From: Ailanthus altissimus
Taxonomy: Eukaryota; Streptophyta; Magnoliopsida; Sapindales; Simaroubaceae
Assembly: GCA_946807835.1 (NCBI GenBank)
Contig: OX327694.1
Coordinates: 9,746,001-9,810,000, forward strand
Reading direction: 5' to 3'
Length of the DNA stretch: 64,000 nucleotides
A model generated the notes under the pieces. It saw only the letters and a program-made list of their open reading frames with translations. It had not been told where the DNA came from and did not search any database. Positions 33,506 to 45,460 of the stretch are shown piece by piece; positions within the stretch are counted from its first letter, which is position 1, and each line of letters begins with the position of its first letter. A program made the translations under genes and the position numbers.

Positions 33506-34303
33506 AAGTATTCAATGATGGAAATCCGGAGTGGAATCGTGAGATGTGCTTTGATTTTAAAGAAATCTCATTTCAGGATTGTGATCACATCTTTGTTCAC
33601 TTTGAGGTGAAGCACGAAGCAGTTATGTTTGGAGACAAAATTATAGGTGAAGTTCGTGTTCCCTTAAAGGATCTTATCACAGAGTTCAATGGTGTTTCTC
33701 GATTTGTTCATTAAGAAGTTAGGACTACAGACGGCAAACCCAATGGAGTATTAACTTTTGCCTATAAGGTGAATGGAAACAATTGAGCTTTAGGGAGTAT
33801 GATCGCTAGGTACACAATAGCTCATCAGCCATAGCAGCAGCAGGCATCTGAGGTTCAATTTCCGAAATTTGATGTTCATAGCTCACCACCACCAACACCG
33901 TTGGAATCATCCACTACAACCCCCCAGCAAACTTACTTACTCCATACAACAAGATGTTCAATTTCATCACCTGGAAGGCCACATGCTTATCAAGAAAGTT
34001 ATTATCCCCCACCACCGGTTGCAGCCTATTATCTGCCTCCACCGCTTCCCGTTTATCCGCATTCACCACCGGCTCTGCCACCACTAATGGCACATGGCTC
34101 ATATTACCCTCCTCTTCCTCCTTGGGAAGCTGGGCCTTACATGGGTTCTTACCATTATAATTATAACTACAGTAATGCCTGGGACCTGTGGTCATTCTGG
34201 TGGACATTCACATTCATTTAGTAGAGAGTCATCGCCGAGTAGTTCTCCGTATGGGCATTACCTCCATTCTCATCTTCCTGTAATGGAAGGTGAGGACTTT
34301 TAA
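33505..34303 (+). pseudogene. Truncated C2-domain, Pro/Tyr-rich protein gene (SRC2-like)
   Basis: The plus strand encodes the second half of a C2 domain: NPEWNREMCFDFKEISF, HIFVHFEVKHEAVMFGDKII, GEVRVPLKDLI and RFVH, then after one stop EVRTTDGKPNGVLTFAYKVN. A Pro/Tyr-rich tail follows (SYYPPPPVAAYYLPPPLPVY, then PLPPWEAGPYMGSYHYNYNY). This order is that of plant SRC2/BAP-type membrane-associated C2 proteins. The N-terminal half is missing at the junction with copia gag. Stops at 33714 and 33784 and frameshifts in the tail show it is not functional. It is the only clearly host-derived gene fragment outside the LOG copies. The sequence after it (to about 34500) looks like a 3' UTR. Confidence 0.75.
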
Positions 34304-34984
34304 GCAAACGTAGCATATTGTTTGAACTTTTTTGAGTTGTCGTGTTGCTGTCGCTTACCTCAAGTTTTAGCATTTTCAATAATAATAATAATATATTAGC
34401 CCCTTCCTTCAGATAAGGACTTTATACTGCTGCCCCTTCTTAATTATTTATTGTTGATGCCAGTGGAAAATTGAAAAGAAAAGAGAAGAAAAAGAAGATT
34501 CTAACAATGATTAATTTCAGACTATGCGTCATATTTTAGAAAACAATTATGACTTCGATAGTGATAGAGGAATTTTCTGTTGAATGATGTAATAATTTAT
34601 AATAATTCTCATTCACGCCGTCAATTTATGGGTGAATTATTATATTGTGTGAGATTATTTAGATTAATATAAGTAGACGAAAACTCTAATGCTACTATAA
34701 TAACTCATTCTCATGACTCAATTTAAGGCATTTTAACTGTGACTTGAAATTTTGGGTAAATAAATAAAGGTAAACGTTAACCATATAATTTGATGTACTT
34801 AAAAACATCTTAACTTCCTCAATGATAGCTGCCTAATACAGTTTTAGGCATTCAAATGAACTTCTAATTGAATCTACGGATATGTTATTATGATTTATAA
34901 AACATAGAAGGCTTCGCCTTCAAGTCTGGTGTTGTTGGAAAATTAACATTGCACCCACTATGGATTCGGGATCCCTCTAAGCCA
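34304..34984. other. Non-coding interval after the C2 fragment
   Basis: A probable former 3' UTR (AATAATAATAATAATATA near 34379) followed by AT-rich sequence. There is no ORF with coding character. Confidence 0.45.
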
Positions 34985-36300
34985 ACCAGATGATATATAA
35001 ATAATCATTTTTGACATAAAATAAATCTAAAAAAATCAATGAAAATGGTCAATTGAGTGGCACAGTTCAGCACGACACAATAGTGTGCTGTGTTTGAACA
35101 ACATGGCACATCTAGCCATGCAGTACTAGGTCACATTGTGCAGCCAGTGTTCCATGTTGGCACGGGCTTATTATGGACTACATGCCAGCACGAACTCATA
35201 ATGAACCGTTTCTAGTAAAGGCTCATTACAGACTTGACAAAGCATTATGGACTATACTTTTTTTAAAAAAAATTAGAAGTATTTTATTTTGTTATATTTT
35301 AAAATAATTTTTTAATAATAATAAAATTTTCTTACAATATAATTTAGATTTTTTAATTATAATTATTTTAATCGTAATAACAAATAAAATTAATAATTAT
35401 AATAAAAAAATAAAATTATAATTCATATTAAATTGAAAATTTGAAATTGTATTATAATTATAATTTATAAATTCATAATTAAAAATTTGAGATTGTAATT
35501 CCATAAAAGATAAAAAATTATTTATATTATTTTAAATTTAAAATTATTAGATACAAATACACAAAAATAAATTGATAAAATTTACTTTATTATAGTTACA
35601 ATATATCCCAACTAAGTTGACACTTAATGAATTATCTATCATTTTACAAATTAAACCATTGTTACATCACTAGAGTTACAATACAAATTTTTATTTCTAA
35701 AATTTTAATGATCAAATCTCAAAGTTCTAAAATCTTTGATCATCTATTTTTGTCAATTTTGCTTTCGATCCTCTGCATCTTCCTAATATTTTATGCACAC
35801 TAAAGCCTCCAAAGTTTATGATGCCAATCTTGATTGCCTTTCGTTCAATATCCTGCTCCCCTGCACTAAAAATATATTTTGATGCTATAATGAACATTAG
35901 ATGTGTTAATAGATCTCGAGCCACTATAGATAACACAACATAGAAAAGTAGTCAACATAGATCGTTTGATTTTCACCATGATAAAATATAAAATTCTCTT
36001 TGTTGTTGTGTACTCAACATAGAAAAGTAGTCAGTATTAATATATTTGTTCAATGCACAAGCAGCAAAAATACCAGAACTAGAATCTACCTTTTTTTTAC
36101 TTTTTAACAAAATAGTCAAACTAACCTGATCATAAACAGCATATTCATGTGTTTCTTCTATAGATAAAGTTGATCCAAATTTATTCTCTTAAAAAATAAA
36201 TAATTGTGTGATAAAATTATAAATTTCGTCAAAATGGTAACATGGTCTAGAGTTTAAATTTTTTAAGATCTCAAAAATTAAAAATTTTACACCAGACAAA
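34985..36300 (-). mobile_element. hAT-family DNA transposon relic
   Basis: The minus strand carries the C-terminal hAT dimerisation region: ILSW (stop) KSNDLC, then LSIVARDLLTHLMFIIASKY and FSAGEQDIE (36000 to about 35860), the usual 'ARD-L---VS-VASE-AFS-GGR' pattern. To the left are a 3' region shared with 10441-10940 and a GC-richer block with repeated CACGAC/CAGCACGA/GCACGGGC words (35055-35200), like hAT sub-terminal repeats. Exact ends were not found. Confidence 0.68.
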
Positions 36301-36511
36301 CTGCAAGTTGAGTTTAAACGATACACATTTAATGCCCTGGCATTCATTCAATTTTTATGAACGTCCCTGCAGTACAAATGCAATGCCATAACATTCACTC
36401 GAGCAATGACCTGGTGCTGCATTTTCAACATTTGAACTATAGCACCCATTATTTTTTAGTATGTCAAACAATACAAAACACTTTATATCAACCAAACACA
36501 ATACAGAGTAT
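36301..36511 (-). other. Leader of an H-family copia element
   Basis: On the minus strand it follows the PBS at 36512-36523. It resembles the leader of element G after 56114 (shared words around AATTGTTGAAAGTGCAG and ATAATGCCGTAACATTC-type segments). The element body to the left has been replaced by the hAT relic. Confidence 0.6.
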
Positions 36512-36523
36512 GCTCTGATACCA
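36512..36523 (-). other. Primer-binding site, tRNA-Met type (copia, H family)
   Basis: The plus strand GCTCTGATACCA gives sense TGGTATCAGAGC, a perfect match to the plant initiator tRNA-Met complement. It belongs to the LTR at 38895-40577, from which it is now separated by a solo LTR. Confidence 0.9.
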
Positions 36524-36540
36524 ATTCTGTAGGTTCATTG

Positions 36541-38891
36541 TGTTGGGTGTTGACTATTCTAGGGTGCTTGTATGTGGGATGTGTTCATCATATAAAAAAT
36601 ATACATATCTCATACATATATGTGCATAGCGGAAGATTAATACAATGAACACATGTTATACATATTTATCAAATGAAAAACAAGATTGAGAAATTTAACC
36701 TTTGAAGCCTTTGGATTAATTTGCTTGAAGTCCACTATGAAATGAAACTTTGATCAATCTTAGCAATCAATAAGGGTGGGTTTGATTGTCTAGAATAGCA
36801 TTATGTTAATTCAGCATTTAGTTTAACTCTTAAACTTGATTCAAAGTTAAACTCTTTAACTTAGTTAAATTTGTTTTTCCTTTTATTCAACTTTTGAATA
36901 AAAACAAATTTAATTCATGTTTTAATGGCTAAATTAATTGAAGAAGATGATGAATAGAAATGTTTTCAACTCTTGAAACATTTCAATTTTCGTTCTCCAT
37001 TTCTCTCTTAATTTTCTAGCCAACCAAAAACACTTAACATTTGTTTTAATCAAATTAAATTAATTTGTTTCATCTTTTGTTCAACTCTTGAACAATTAAA
37101 ATAAATCTATTTTAGTTATTACATTTAGTAACCATTTATCTAGTTGTTCTAACACTTAAAACACAAAACAAAAAATTTAAATTTCTCAAATTGAAATGGT
37201 CACCAAAAATTACATAATCTAAAAACTTATGAATTTTGAATTTCATTTCCCTTTATATACTAATGCATAAATTTCAAACTAATTTGAATTTTATTTGCAT
37301 TTAATTTAACTTAACCTAACCTTAGTTAACATTTAACCTTAGTTATGTTAGTTTAACTTAACCCTTAAGTTTATAAATATTTAAATATTCTAACCATAGT
37401 TAACTAACTTAACCATGGTTAGGTTTACCGTTGCTTAACTATTAAGTAAAGTTAACTTAACTTAACCATATGGTTAACCTTTAACCATAGTTAAGTTAAA
37501 TCATTTATTTAACAATTAAATAAATTAATATTTATTTTAATTATTTAACAATTAAATAATTATAAAGTAAAATTACATTTATATCCTTACTAGGTTACCA
37601 AGTTAACCTAAAGTAGGTCCTACCATTTAACCATATACTTTAGTTAACTTAACCTTAGTAATTTAATGAATTATACGATATTAAACAATTCAATACGGTA
37701 AACTGCCCAAGTGCTCAAAGAGTACATTTCATATTGGGACTCTCTAAGTCTATACTCGATTTATCAAATGGAACTATTCCATGAATCTGTAATCGATGCC
37801 CCACGCACACGTTACGAATATTACAAATCAGCGTATTAGACCATACAAGTTGAGGTCATAACGTATATGTATAATCCTTTCATTATTTATACCCTGAATG
37901 TGCGGGGATATAGATCAGCATCGTCAAATGCCCATTTGCTCATCCATAAACTTATCTCTAGATTTGTATCTCAATAAACATTATACGCAAACACTTTTGC
38001 TATATTGTTTAACCCTGTAGAAAACTCTTTTCCCGGGTTTATGCTTATGGCCACAAGACTTCATGAAATACAATCTCGGAGCATTGGATATATAACATAC
38101 CTACGTAAGCGGACGGATCCTGTATCTATGCATACCGGACTTCATGAGCATCGGACCATGCCCAGCGACACAAAGTGGTTAGACCATGAAAGGTCTCTAA
38201 CATATGTGGAACCAAAGCATGATGGATCACTCACAAGACCACCATAGTGCTCAAGTCAAAGGACCACGAATACTACTCAACTCGAGAGGACCTTCCTTTG
38301 ACGGCTTCATAGGATATCTATTGGGGTCCTCGTGAGTCTGTTCAATATCTAGTCCTAACTGGATACTCGCATACCTATACAAGCTCTAAGCTCATGGTCA
38401 ACTAAGAACAACCGTCTAAACCAGTCAGATATAGACATACACTAATCTATATTAATATGATTCACCGATAGACCCGCATTGGTGATCATAGATTAGGAAC
38501 ATTGTGTTTGAGACATACTTACATAATGATATTTCTTAACTCCTATTCCAACTCTTTGTGACTATGTCATTACAAATATACTCTCAATGTTTTGTCCCAT
38601 TATAGATAAGGTTCTAACTCTTTAGACCTTGCTGACTCTTATAACCTGCTAACTCTTAACAATGCTAACTTTTAGCATTTGTAACTCTCAGCTTTGCTAA
38701 CTATTAGTTCTGGTCTAAACTCATTTAGACCAGATTTGAACTTCTTCATATCAAACAATGTCTGTAATGTTACAACCATTTTACCATATAAATATGATAT
38801 TAACAATTTTTATTCGAAATGTTTATTGTATAAATATTAATAATTAATATTCATACAATATTGGAATGACACGTAATCATCAACTCCAACA
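36541..38891 (-). repeat. Solo LTR of the H family, TSD CATTG
   Basis: 2,351 bp from TGTTGGGTGTTGACTA to TCAACTCCAACA, flanked by CATTG at 36536-36540 and 38892-38896. It contains the H-family core (reverse of ACCTTTCATGGTCTGACC near 38190 and the AGTTGAGTAGTATTCG segment near 38270). A dense cluster of TTAACC/GGTTAA words lies at 37300-37670. It sits at the junction between another H LTR and its PBS. Confidence 0.93.
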
Positions 38892-38894
38892 CAT

Positions 38895-40577
38895 TGTACT
38901 TGCATGTGAGAGTGATTATTGAAATATCTAATGCGTGCTACACACACATCACACAGCAGAAATGTAATTCAATTTCAATAATCTCACATTGAATTAAGTT
39001 TTATTACACTAATAGAATTAATACCTTTGAAGACTGCCAGTGCTATTTTAATTTTCAAAGACCCACCTTGAAGTATCTTTATGAATAATTCTAAGAGTTG
39101 ACGCTGGTGGGATTAATCGCTAGAATAGTAGCCTGATTTCAATAAAAATTATAGCTTAACACTTAAATCTCTTTTGGTTTCTCTCACTTGGCTGAATATA
39201 TATGCTTAAAAAATAAAAATGCCAACTCTTGCAATCTTTTCTCTCAAAATGGTCGAATGTTACCACACTCCTTAGGCAAAAATAATTTTTGCATTCTTAT
39301 ATAGTTTGACTTTTTAAGCTTACCAAGTGTCCTTATTAAACCATGCAAATGCCACTTGTCATCTATTAATTGATTAACAATAATTATTAATTAATTAAAT
39401 AATAAGCTTAATTTTTAAGTCTTGACAAGTATACGTTTTGAGAGATCCTGAAACAAATTATGCTTACTGAAAATTTTCTAGATTGAATTATTTGACTCAG
39501 TCTATTACCCCGATGCTCAACGAGTACACTTTGTATTTTAAGACTCTCAAGGTTCACGCCCGTTTATCTTATTAAATTCTTTCACAAGTCCATAAAGAAT
39601 GCCTCACATACATATTATGGATATTACTAATTGACGTGTTGAATCATACAAGTTGAAGTTAAAACATATTCATATAGTCTCTTCAGTGCCTATATCCTAA
39701 AAGAGCATATACATATCTCTTTAACGTCAAATCTCTATTTGTTCGACCATAAATTTATCTCTAAATTTATATTTTGATAAATAATATCCACAAACGTCTT
39801 TACGATATTGTTTAACTTTACGAAAACTTTTTGTTAGGGTTAATACTTGTGCATGCAAGAATTTTTAAAATACAATCTCAGAGTATCAGAATATACAATT
39901 TACCTATATGAGCTTACAGATTCATATCCACACATCAGACTCTATGAACATTGAACCATACCCGATGACACCCAGATATCAAACCATGAAAGGTCTCTAA
40001 CATGTGTGAAATCAAAATATGATGGATCACTCATAAGCCCATCATGGTGCTCAGGTTAAATAACTACAAATATTACTCAACTCGAGAGAACCTTCTATTG
40101 TTGACATTATAAGATGTCTATTGGAGGTCCTTGTGGGTCTATTCAGTAACCAATTCTTACTGAATACCTGCATGCCTATATGAGCTTCTACTAAGCTCAC
40201 GGTCTTCTAAGACATCCATATATAGACACACAGTGATCAGAAAAGGTTACCAATTTACCTGTGTTAGTAAACATAGATTAGGAAAGGTATATTTGAGAAT
40301 ATATTGTATAATGACATTCTTAAAACTATTTTTAACTTGTTAAAACTATATTATTACTATAACATTCATGGGTCTTTGCCCCATTTCAAGTAAGGTTTTA
40401 ACTCATAAAATACTAACTCTTAGTGCTGACCTAAACTCCTTTAGATCTACAATGTCTGAAAAGTAACAAGCTTAATACCATATAATAAATGTTAACAATT
40501 TATTAAAATGTACATTGTATAAATATCAAATAAATAGCTATATAAAAAAGAATGATGCGTTAGCATTATCTCTAACA
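38895..40577 (-). repeat. 5' LTR of an H-family copia element (minus)
   Basis: 1,683 bp from TGTACTTGCATGTGAGAG to ATCTCTAACA; sense start TGTTAGAGATAATGC. It is homologous throughout to the other H LTRs. Its sense 3' end joins the PBS at 36512 once the solo LTR is removed. Confidence 0.88.
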
Positions 40578-41224
40578 ATATTATATATATAAGTCAAAAT
40601 AATAGAAAAAGAAGGTTGATACATACATTAACATGCTAACATGGCTTCATTAAATATTTTCAAAAAAAATTATATAATAAAATATAATTTCTCAGTCATC
40701 ATTATTTAGTATAGATTCTTTTATTTTATCATTATAATAATATGTAATATAATCACTAAACCTACATAAGATTTCACCATCAAATATATAGCACGTCAAC
40801 GAGTTTTTCTGCTGTTCAATAAACCATCTACTATCTAATTCAAAATTATTTAACACTATTTCAAATTCTTGTCATCTAACAAATAATGAAGTAATATATT
40901 TTATTGCTTCTCTAATTTTTATCAATTTGAGAATTAATTATATTCAAACCTTGAACAATTAAACTAAAAATAAGAATATTTTCATGAATACCCTTGAGAT
41001 ATTACTTAATTTCACCAATACCCACAAGTTAAAAAAATTAACATTACTATCCAACATTTTAAAGAAATATGCATCAATACCCAATTGTTAAGAATCTGCC
41101 ATCAAAGTTAACAGATTTAAGGGTAATCAAGTTATTTCACATTTCAAACACTCAAATCCTTACAATAAATAATAAATAATAAAATAAATATAAAAATAAT
41201 TAGAAAAAACAACAGCCAACAAAA
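40578..41224. other. Unassigned AT-rich interval
   Basis: No ORF. Words such as TACCCTTGAGATATTACTT and TTAAGGGTAATCAAGTTATTTCAC resemble Mutator-like terminal regions, but no inverted pair or TSD was found. Confidence 0.4.
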
Positions 41225-41232
41225 GTAATAGG

Positions 41233-42851
41233 TAAGGATGGCAAAATTATCCGCAAATCTGTAAAACTTTACCCGCATTAAGAAGGATTTGGTAAGTTTT
41301 GAAGTGAGTTTGATACGAGTTTGATATACAAAATAAAACCCGCAATAGGTTTGGTACGGGTACGGGCTTGGTAAATAATTTGCGAATATCTATAACAAGT
41401 ATCCGCACATACTATAGTTTTTTTTAAAAAATTCTTTAGAGAAATAAAAATATGAGTTGATTTTGTTTTTTGTATTTTTTATTAGCCTACATCAAAAGGT
41501 CTAGATTTCGTTTAACGTCACTCATATCGTTCAATAAAAAATAAACAAAATTAGTTCAAATAAACTAATGATTGTAATTGAAATTAAAATTAAAATTATA
41601 GTATTTAATGTAATTAAAATTAAAATTGAAATTAGAATTATAATATTTAATATTTAACGTAATTGAAATTGGATTTAAAATTATAACATTGAACGTAATT
41701 AAAAGTATTATTGTAATTATAAATAAACATTTAACGTAATTGAAATTGAAATTAAAATTAGATTTGGAATGATAACATTTAATGTAATTGAAATTGAAAT
41801 TTAATTTAGAATTATAACATTTAATGTAAATAAAATTAGAATTGGAATCAGAATCAGAATTAAAACATTTGACGTAATTAAAATTGGATTTAGAATTATA
41901 ACATTTAACGAAATAGAAATCGAAATTGAATTTGAAATTGTAATATTTAACGTAATTGAAGTCAAAATTAGAATTATAATTGTAATATTTTAACATAATT
42001 GAAATTAGAATTATAATATTTAACGTAATTGATATCGAAATTAGAATTAGAATTATAACATTTAATGTAATTGAAATCAAAATTGGATTTAGAGTATGAC
42101 ATTTATTGTAATTGAAATTAAAATTAGATTTGAAATTATGACATTTATCGTAATTTAAATCAAATTAGAATTGAAATTATGTCATTTAACTTAATTGAAA
42201 TTAAATTTAGAATTAGAATTATAATATATAACGTAATTGAAATGAAAATTAGATTTAGAATTATAATTTTAACGTAATTAAAATTAAAATTATATTTAAA
42301 ATTATAAAATTTAATATAACTGAAATCTATATTAGAATCAACATTATAATAATTAACATAATTGAAATCGAAATTAGATTTAGAATTGTAACATTTAACG
42401 TAATTGAAATCAAAAATAGAATTAAAATTAAAATAAACATAATTAAAATTAAAATTAGAATAAAATTAAAATTATAACATTTTACTTAATTAAAATCGAA
42501 ATTAGATTTGAAATTGTAATATTTAACGTAATTAAAATTAAAATTATAACATTTAACGTAATTTAAATTTAATTTGAAATTATAATTGATATTATTTTAA
42601 TTGCCATATTTTATAGATTTTCAATCAAATTAAGATTATAATTTTATTTTTTTATTATATTAATTTAAAACTCGCTTAAAATCTGTGGATAATCCGTTGC
42701 GATTTTGGTAATGAGTATATATTCGCTAGTGCAAGTTTGGTAATGAAACTCCAAAACCCGCAACGGATTTAAGAAGAATTTAATATTTTATTTTCTAAGT
42801 AGATACGAGTTTAAGGGTATCCATTTCAAACCAAATCCGCTGCCATCCCTA
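41233..42851. mobile_element. Non-autonomous hAT element with internal minisatellite
   Basis: 1,619 bp with terminal inverted repeats TAAGGATGGCA / TAGGGATGGCA, and perfect 8-bp TSDs GTAATAGG at 41225-41232 and 42852-42859. The 8-bp TSD and the GGATGGCA-type terminus indicate hAT. There is no transposase. Sub-terminal segments are relatively GC-rich and repeated in inverted form (ACCCGC, GGTTTGGTA). The interior is a tandem array. Confidence 0.9.
41570..42590. repeat. Minisatellite array inside the hAT element
   Basis: About 1 kb of imperfect tandem units, roughly 55-65 bp, of the form (T)AACATTTAACGTAATTGAAAT followed by (C)AAAATTAGATTTAGAATTA. The 171-codon minus ORF here is a by-product of the repeat (Asn/Phe/Tyr/Lys/Ser periodicity) and not a gene. 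Confidence 0.88.
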
Positions 42852-42911
42852 GTAATAGGCCGTTAGATAGTAGGACATTTTAATTCAAAATTCAATCCAA
42901 GCTACCGTCGT

Positions 42912-43184
42912 TTAATTCAGCACGACTAGCAATTTTTCATTCATCACCTTTCTTATACTAATCCAATGATATCCACTTTTAAGATTAATTTTGATAAAAA
43001 TACAATCATGCAATTCATCAAGCATGTCATCTAATCCAAGAATGAGATGTCTATACTTTACAGTGATATTATTGATGATGCGACAATCAATATACATCCT
43101 CCATGACCCATCCTTTTTAGGCATAAGCAATACTGAAACCATACAAGGACTCATGCTCTTACACACACACCCCTTCTTCATGAG
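42912..43184 (-). pseudogene. Reverse transcriptase of gypsy element D, front part
   Basis: The minus strand reads [60 protein letters not shown] and KSGYHWISI. These are the canonical Ty3/gypsy RT fingers. The sequence stops at 42912, before the YxDD box, so element D is truncated. Its upstream part continues at 44610 beyond a solo LTR. Confidence 0.88.
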
Positions 43185-43189
43185 GTCAC

Positions 43190-44609
43190 TAATGCGATAT
43201 TTTTATATCTTAAAATTAAATGCAAGTATACATTATCGTAACAAATAAAATGACTTATAAAGTCAAATGTCGAACCCACATGGATAATTTTTATTTTTTT
43301 ACCAAGTACTAAAATTATATCCTTTTTGTAATTATTTAGAAAAATAAAATCTTATTTTTGTAATAAATTTATGTAAAATAAAAGTGTAGAAAATAAATGA
43401 CACAACTCAAATAAAATAAGAAAATATCAATATAAAGAAAGGTTAGGGTTAATTACTATCCTTCAATATGTTTTCTAAAGATTAATCATTTTAATATTTA
43501 TATCCCTCAATTCTTATTATTGGTCAAAACACTAATGTATTCACAGGCCTCTTCCAAGATCATGCAAGTATATCTTAATTTACAAAATATTTATATTCCT
43601 ATGGTACTTATAATAAATTAAGATTTATTAAGAACAAGTCTTATTGACCATACATGCCAATTAGTTATATTTTTATCCTAATTCAAAACTTGCATATGCA
43701 ACATTGAATGTTACTCTACAATCATGCATCAAATTATCTAAGTCTAAATACAATGATGCCTCTTCCGAGTTTATCAAAGTATTACTAAATCAATCATAAT
43801 ATTGATCAGATATAATGAACCATTAAGAATAAATAATATAAATAATAAAGAATTGAGTTCAAATAAATATTAAAAAGATCCAACAATTAAGCTCACATAT
43901 TGGGTTTAAGTAATAACCTTAGAAAATAAATTTAGCTCATGGTAACAAGAGAATTATGGTTGAAAAATAAAATAAACATGATACAACCAAAGGTAAACCA
44001 ATATAGACGTCAATTTGTAGATAGTAGTTGAAACGCCAAAAATTCACCAATAATCTCTTACTTCCTTGAATTCCCCTTACTTCTCTCTCTAAACATTACT
44101 TTTTTTCAATGTGTTGTAGCTCTAAAAGCCATAAGTTATGTGTTCTTTGCGGTTTGAAACGAGTGGCTTTTATATAGGGATTGATTAGAGTCTTAGAGTT
44201 GTATTTCTTTTAGGTTTAGAAAAAATTTCACTGTTCACCACTACAATAAAACACTGTTCATTATTGGGGCGAAAGTGTTGTAGCATGGGTACTGTTCATA
44301 CGACACTGTTCTGAACTATTCACTTGGTGCTGCAGCGGGATGTATTAAGTGCTGGGACACTAGAATTGTGATTGGGGCGAAATACTGTTTGCCTCTCTAT
44401 CGATGTATTGTAGCAAATTATTGTTCCCTGAGTAGTGTAGCATTTTATATGTTTTGTCTTATTTTTCTTAAATTTTCATCCCTATTTGCTCCAGACTCAA
44501 AACCTATAAAATAACAATAAAATAGATAAAAAGACTAATATTCTTATTAAAATGAGCAATTAATCAAATTAAGGGAGTGAAAATAATATATATAATTTAC
44601 GTTTATCAG
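43190..44609 (-). repeat. Solo LTR, TSD GTCAC
   Basis: 1,420 bp, plus-strand TAATGCGATATT to ACGTTTATCA, flanked by GTCAC at 43185-43189 and 44610-44614. The initial TG has become TA. It is related in layout (TGATAA... start, '...TTTTATAGGTTTTGAGT...' and a U5 'TGTCGAACCCACA' motif) to the LTRs at 7210 and 19419, but is divergent. Confidence 0.88.
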
Positions 44610-44614
44610 TCACT

Positions 44615-45150
44615 AACCTGTCTTTGATGTTCCTTTGTCTTCTTGTGATTACTTCTATATGCTAGCCTATTTGGAATTGATGCTCCAAGTATAACATTAA
44701 TTTGATACTCAATTCTCATTATTTGTGATAAACCATTAAGTATATCTTCAAAAAATACATCATCAAACTCTTATAAAAGAGAAACAACAATATTAGGCAA
44801 AAAAAAGGTCAAGTTCATTAGTAGTAAAATAAGCCTCTTTGTGCAAGAGTATAATCACATGCTGTTTTGAGAAGAATGCACTCTTGACTTTAATTTTTTT
44901 TTTTTTGCATATATGTTATTTTCTTTAATTTTTTTTAATTGAACCGTCAATATATATTTTTTCTTTTAACTCGTGCTTTATTTCTTTTTGCTCTTGGCTT
45001 CTTTCTTTTTACTCTCATTTTCATGTTCTGCCACTCTTTCATTTTTCAACTCAATTTTTTTTTATATCTCTCAAATTTTTTATTCTCATTTGATTCTCGT
45101 AAACCTACCTAGGGGTTAAATGTACAAGAGTAATTAGTCTTTCATCTATT
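44615..45150 (-). pseudogene. Protease-RT linker of element D
   Basis: The minus strand reads EFDDVFFEDILNGLSQI, then YQINVILGASIPNRLAYRSN, leading into the RT at 43184. It matches the 'E-F--VFPE--P-GLP-IRGIEH-IDFIPGA-IPNRPAYR' pattern of gypsy pol, with a deletion and stops. A Lys/Glu-rich linker (44880-45110) precedes it, as in element C. Confidence 0.8.
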
Positions 45151-45460
45151 ACAAATGTGTATTTATTTTTGAAGCCATCATGCACTACATGTCTATTATA
45201 CTACCATGGTTGTCATAACAGAATATACTTAACATGCATACGTACTACATCACATAAAACTTCATCCTTGTACCTACCAATAGAGAATGAAACCAGCAGT
45301 TGTTTATTTACCTTGACTTCTCTGCATTTATTCAACTTTGAAGCTTATATGGCCTTGGATGCTTCATAGTAGGTAAATTTAATTTTCAACTAAAAATGTG
45401 CTAGCTACATTAGTCCAATTTCCTCTATCAATGATCATACTATGTACTTTATTATTAATG
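45151..45460 (-). pseudogene. Aspartic protease of element D
   Basis: The sense (minus) strand has SMIIDRGNWTNVASTFLVE near 45435, corresponding to the D-G-G-S-C-T-N active site with Gly to Arg and Ser-Cys to Asn-Trp changes. Degraded segments matching element C's protease follow (for example YKDEVLCDVV). Confidence 0.75.

Noticed and set aside
33914..34207. A 97-codon minus ORF overlapping the C2 gene tail.
   Set aside because: It is antisense to the Pro/Tyr-rich tail, whose sense reading has clear protein similarity.
40900..41200. A Mutator-like terminal inverted repeat.
   Set aside because: Suggestive words only; no inverted partner and no 9-bp target duplication could be found.
41565..42080. 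A 171-codon minus-strand ORF rich in Asn, Phe, Tyr and Ile.
   Set aside because: It is a read-through of the AT-rich minisatellite inside the hAT element; its periodicity follows the DNA repeat and there is no family similarity.
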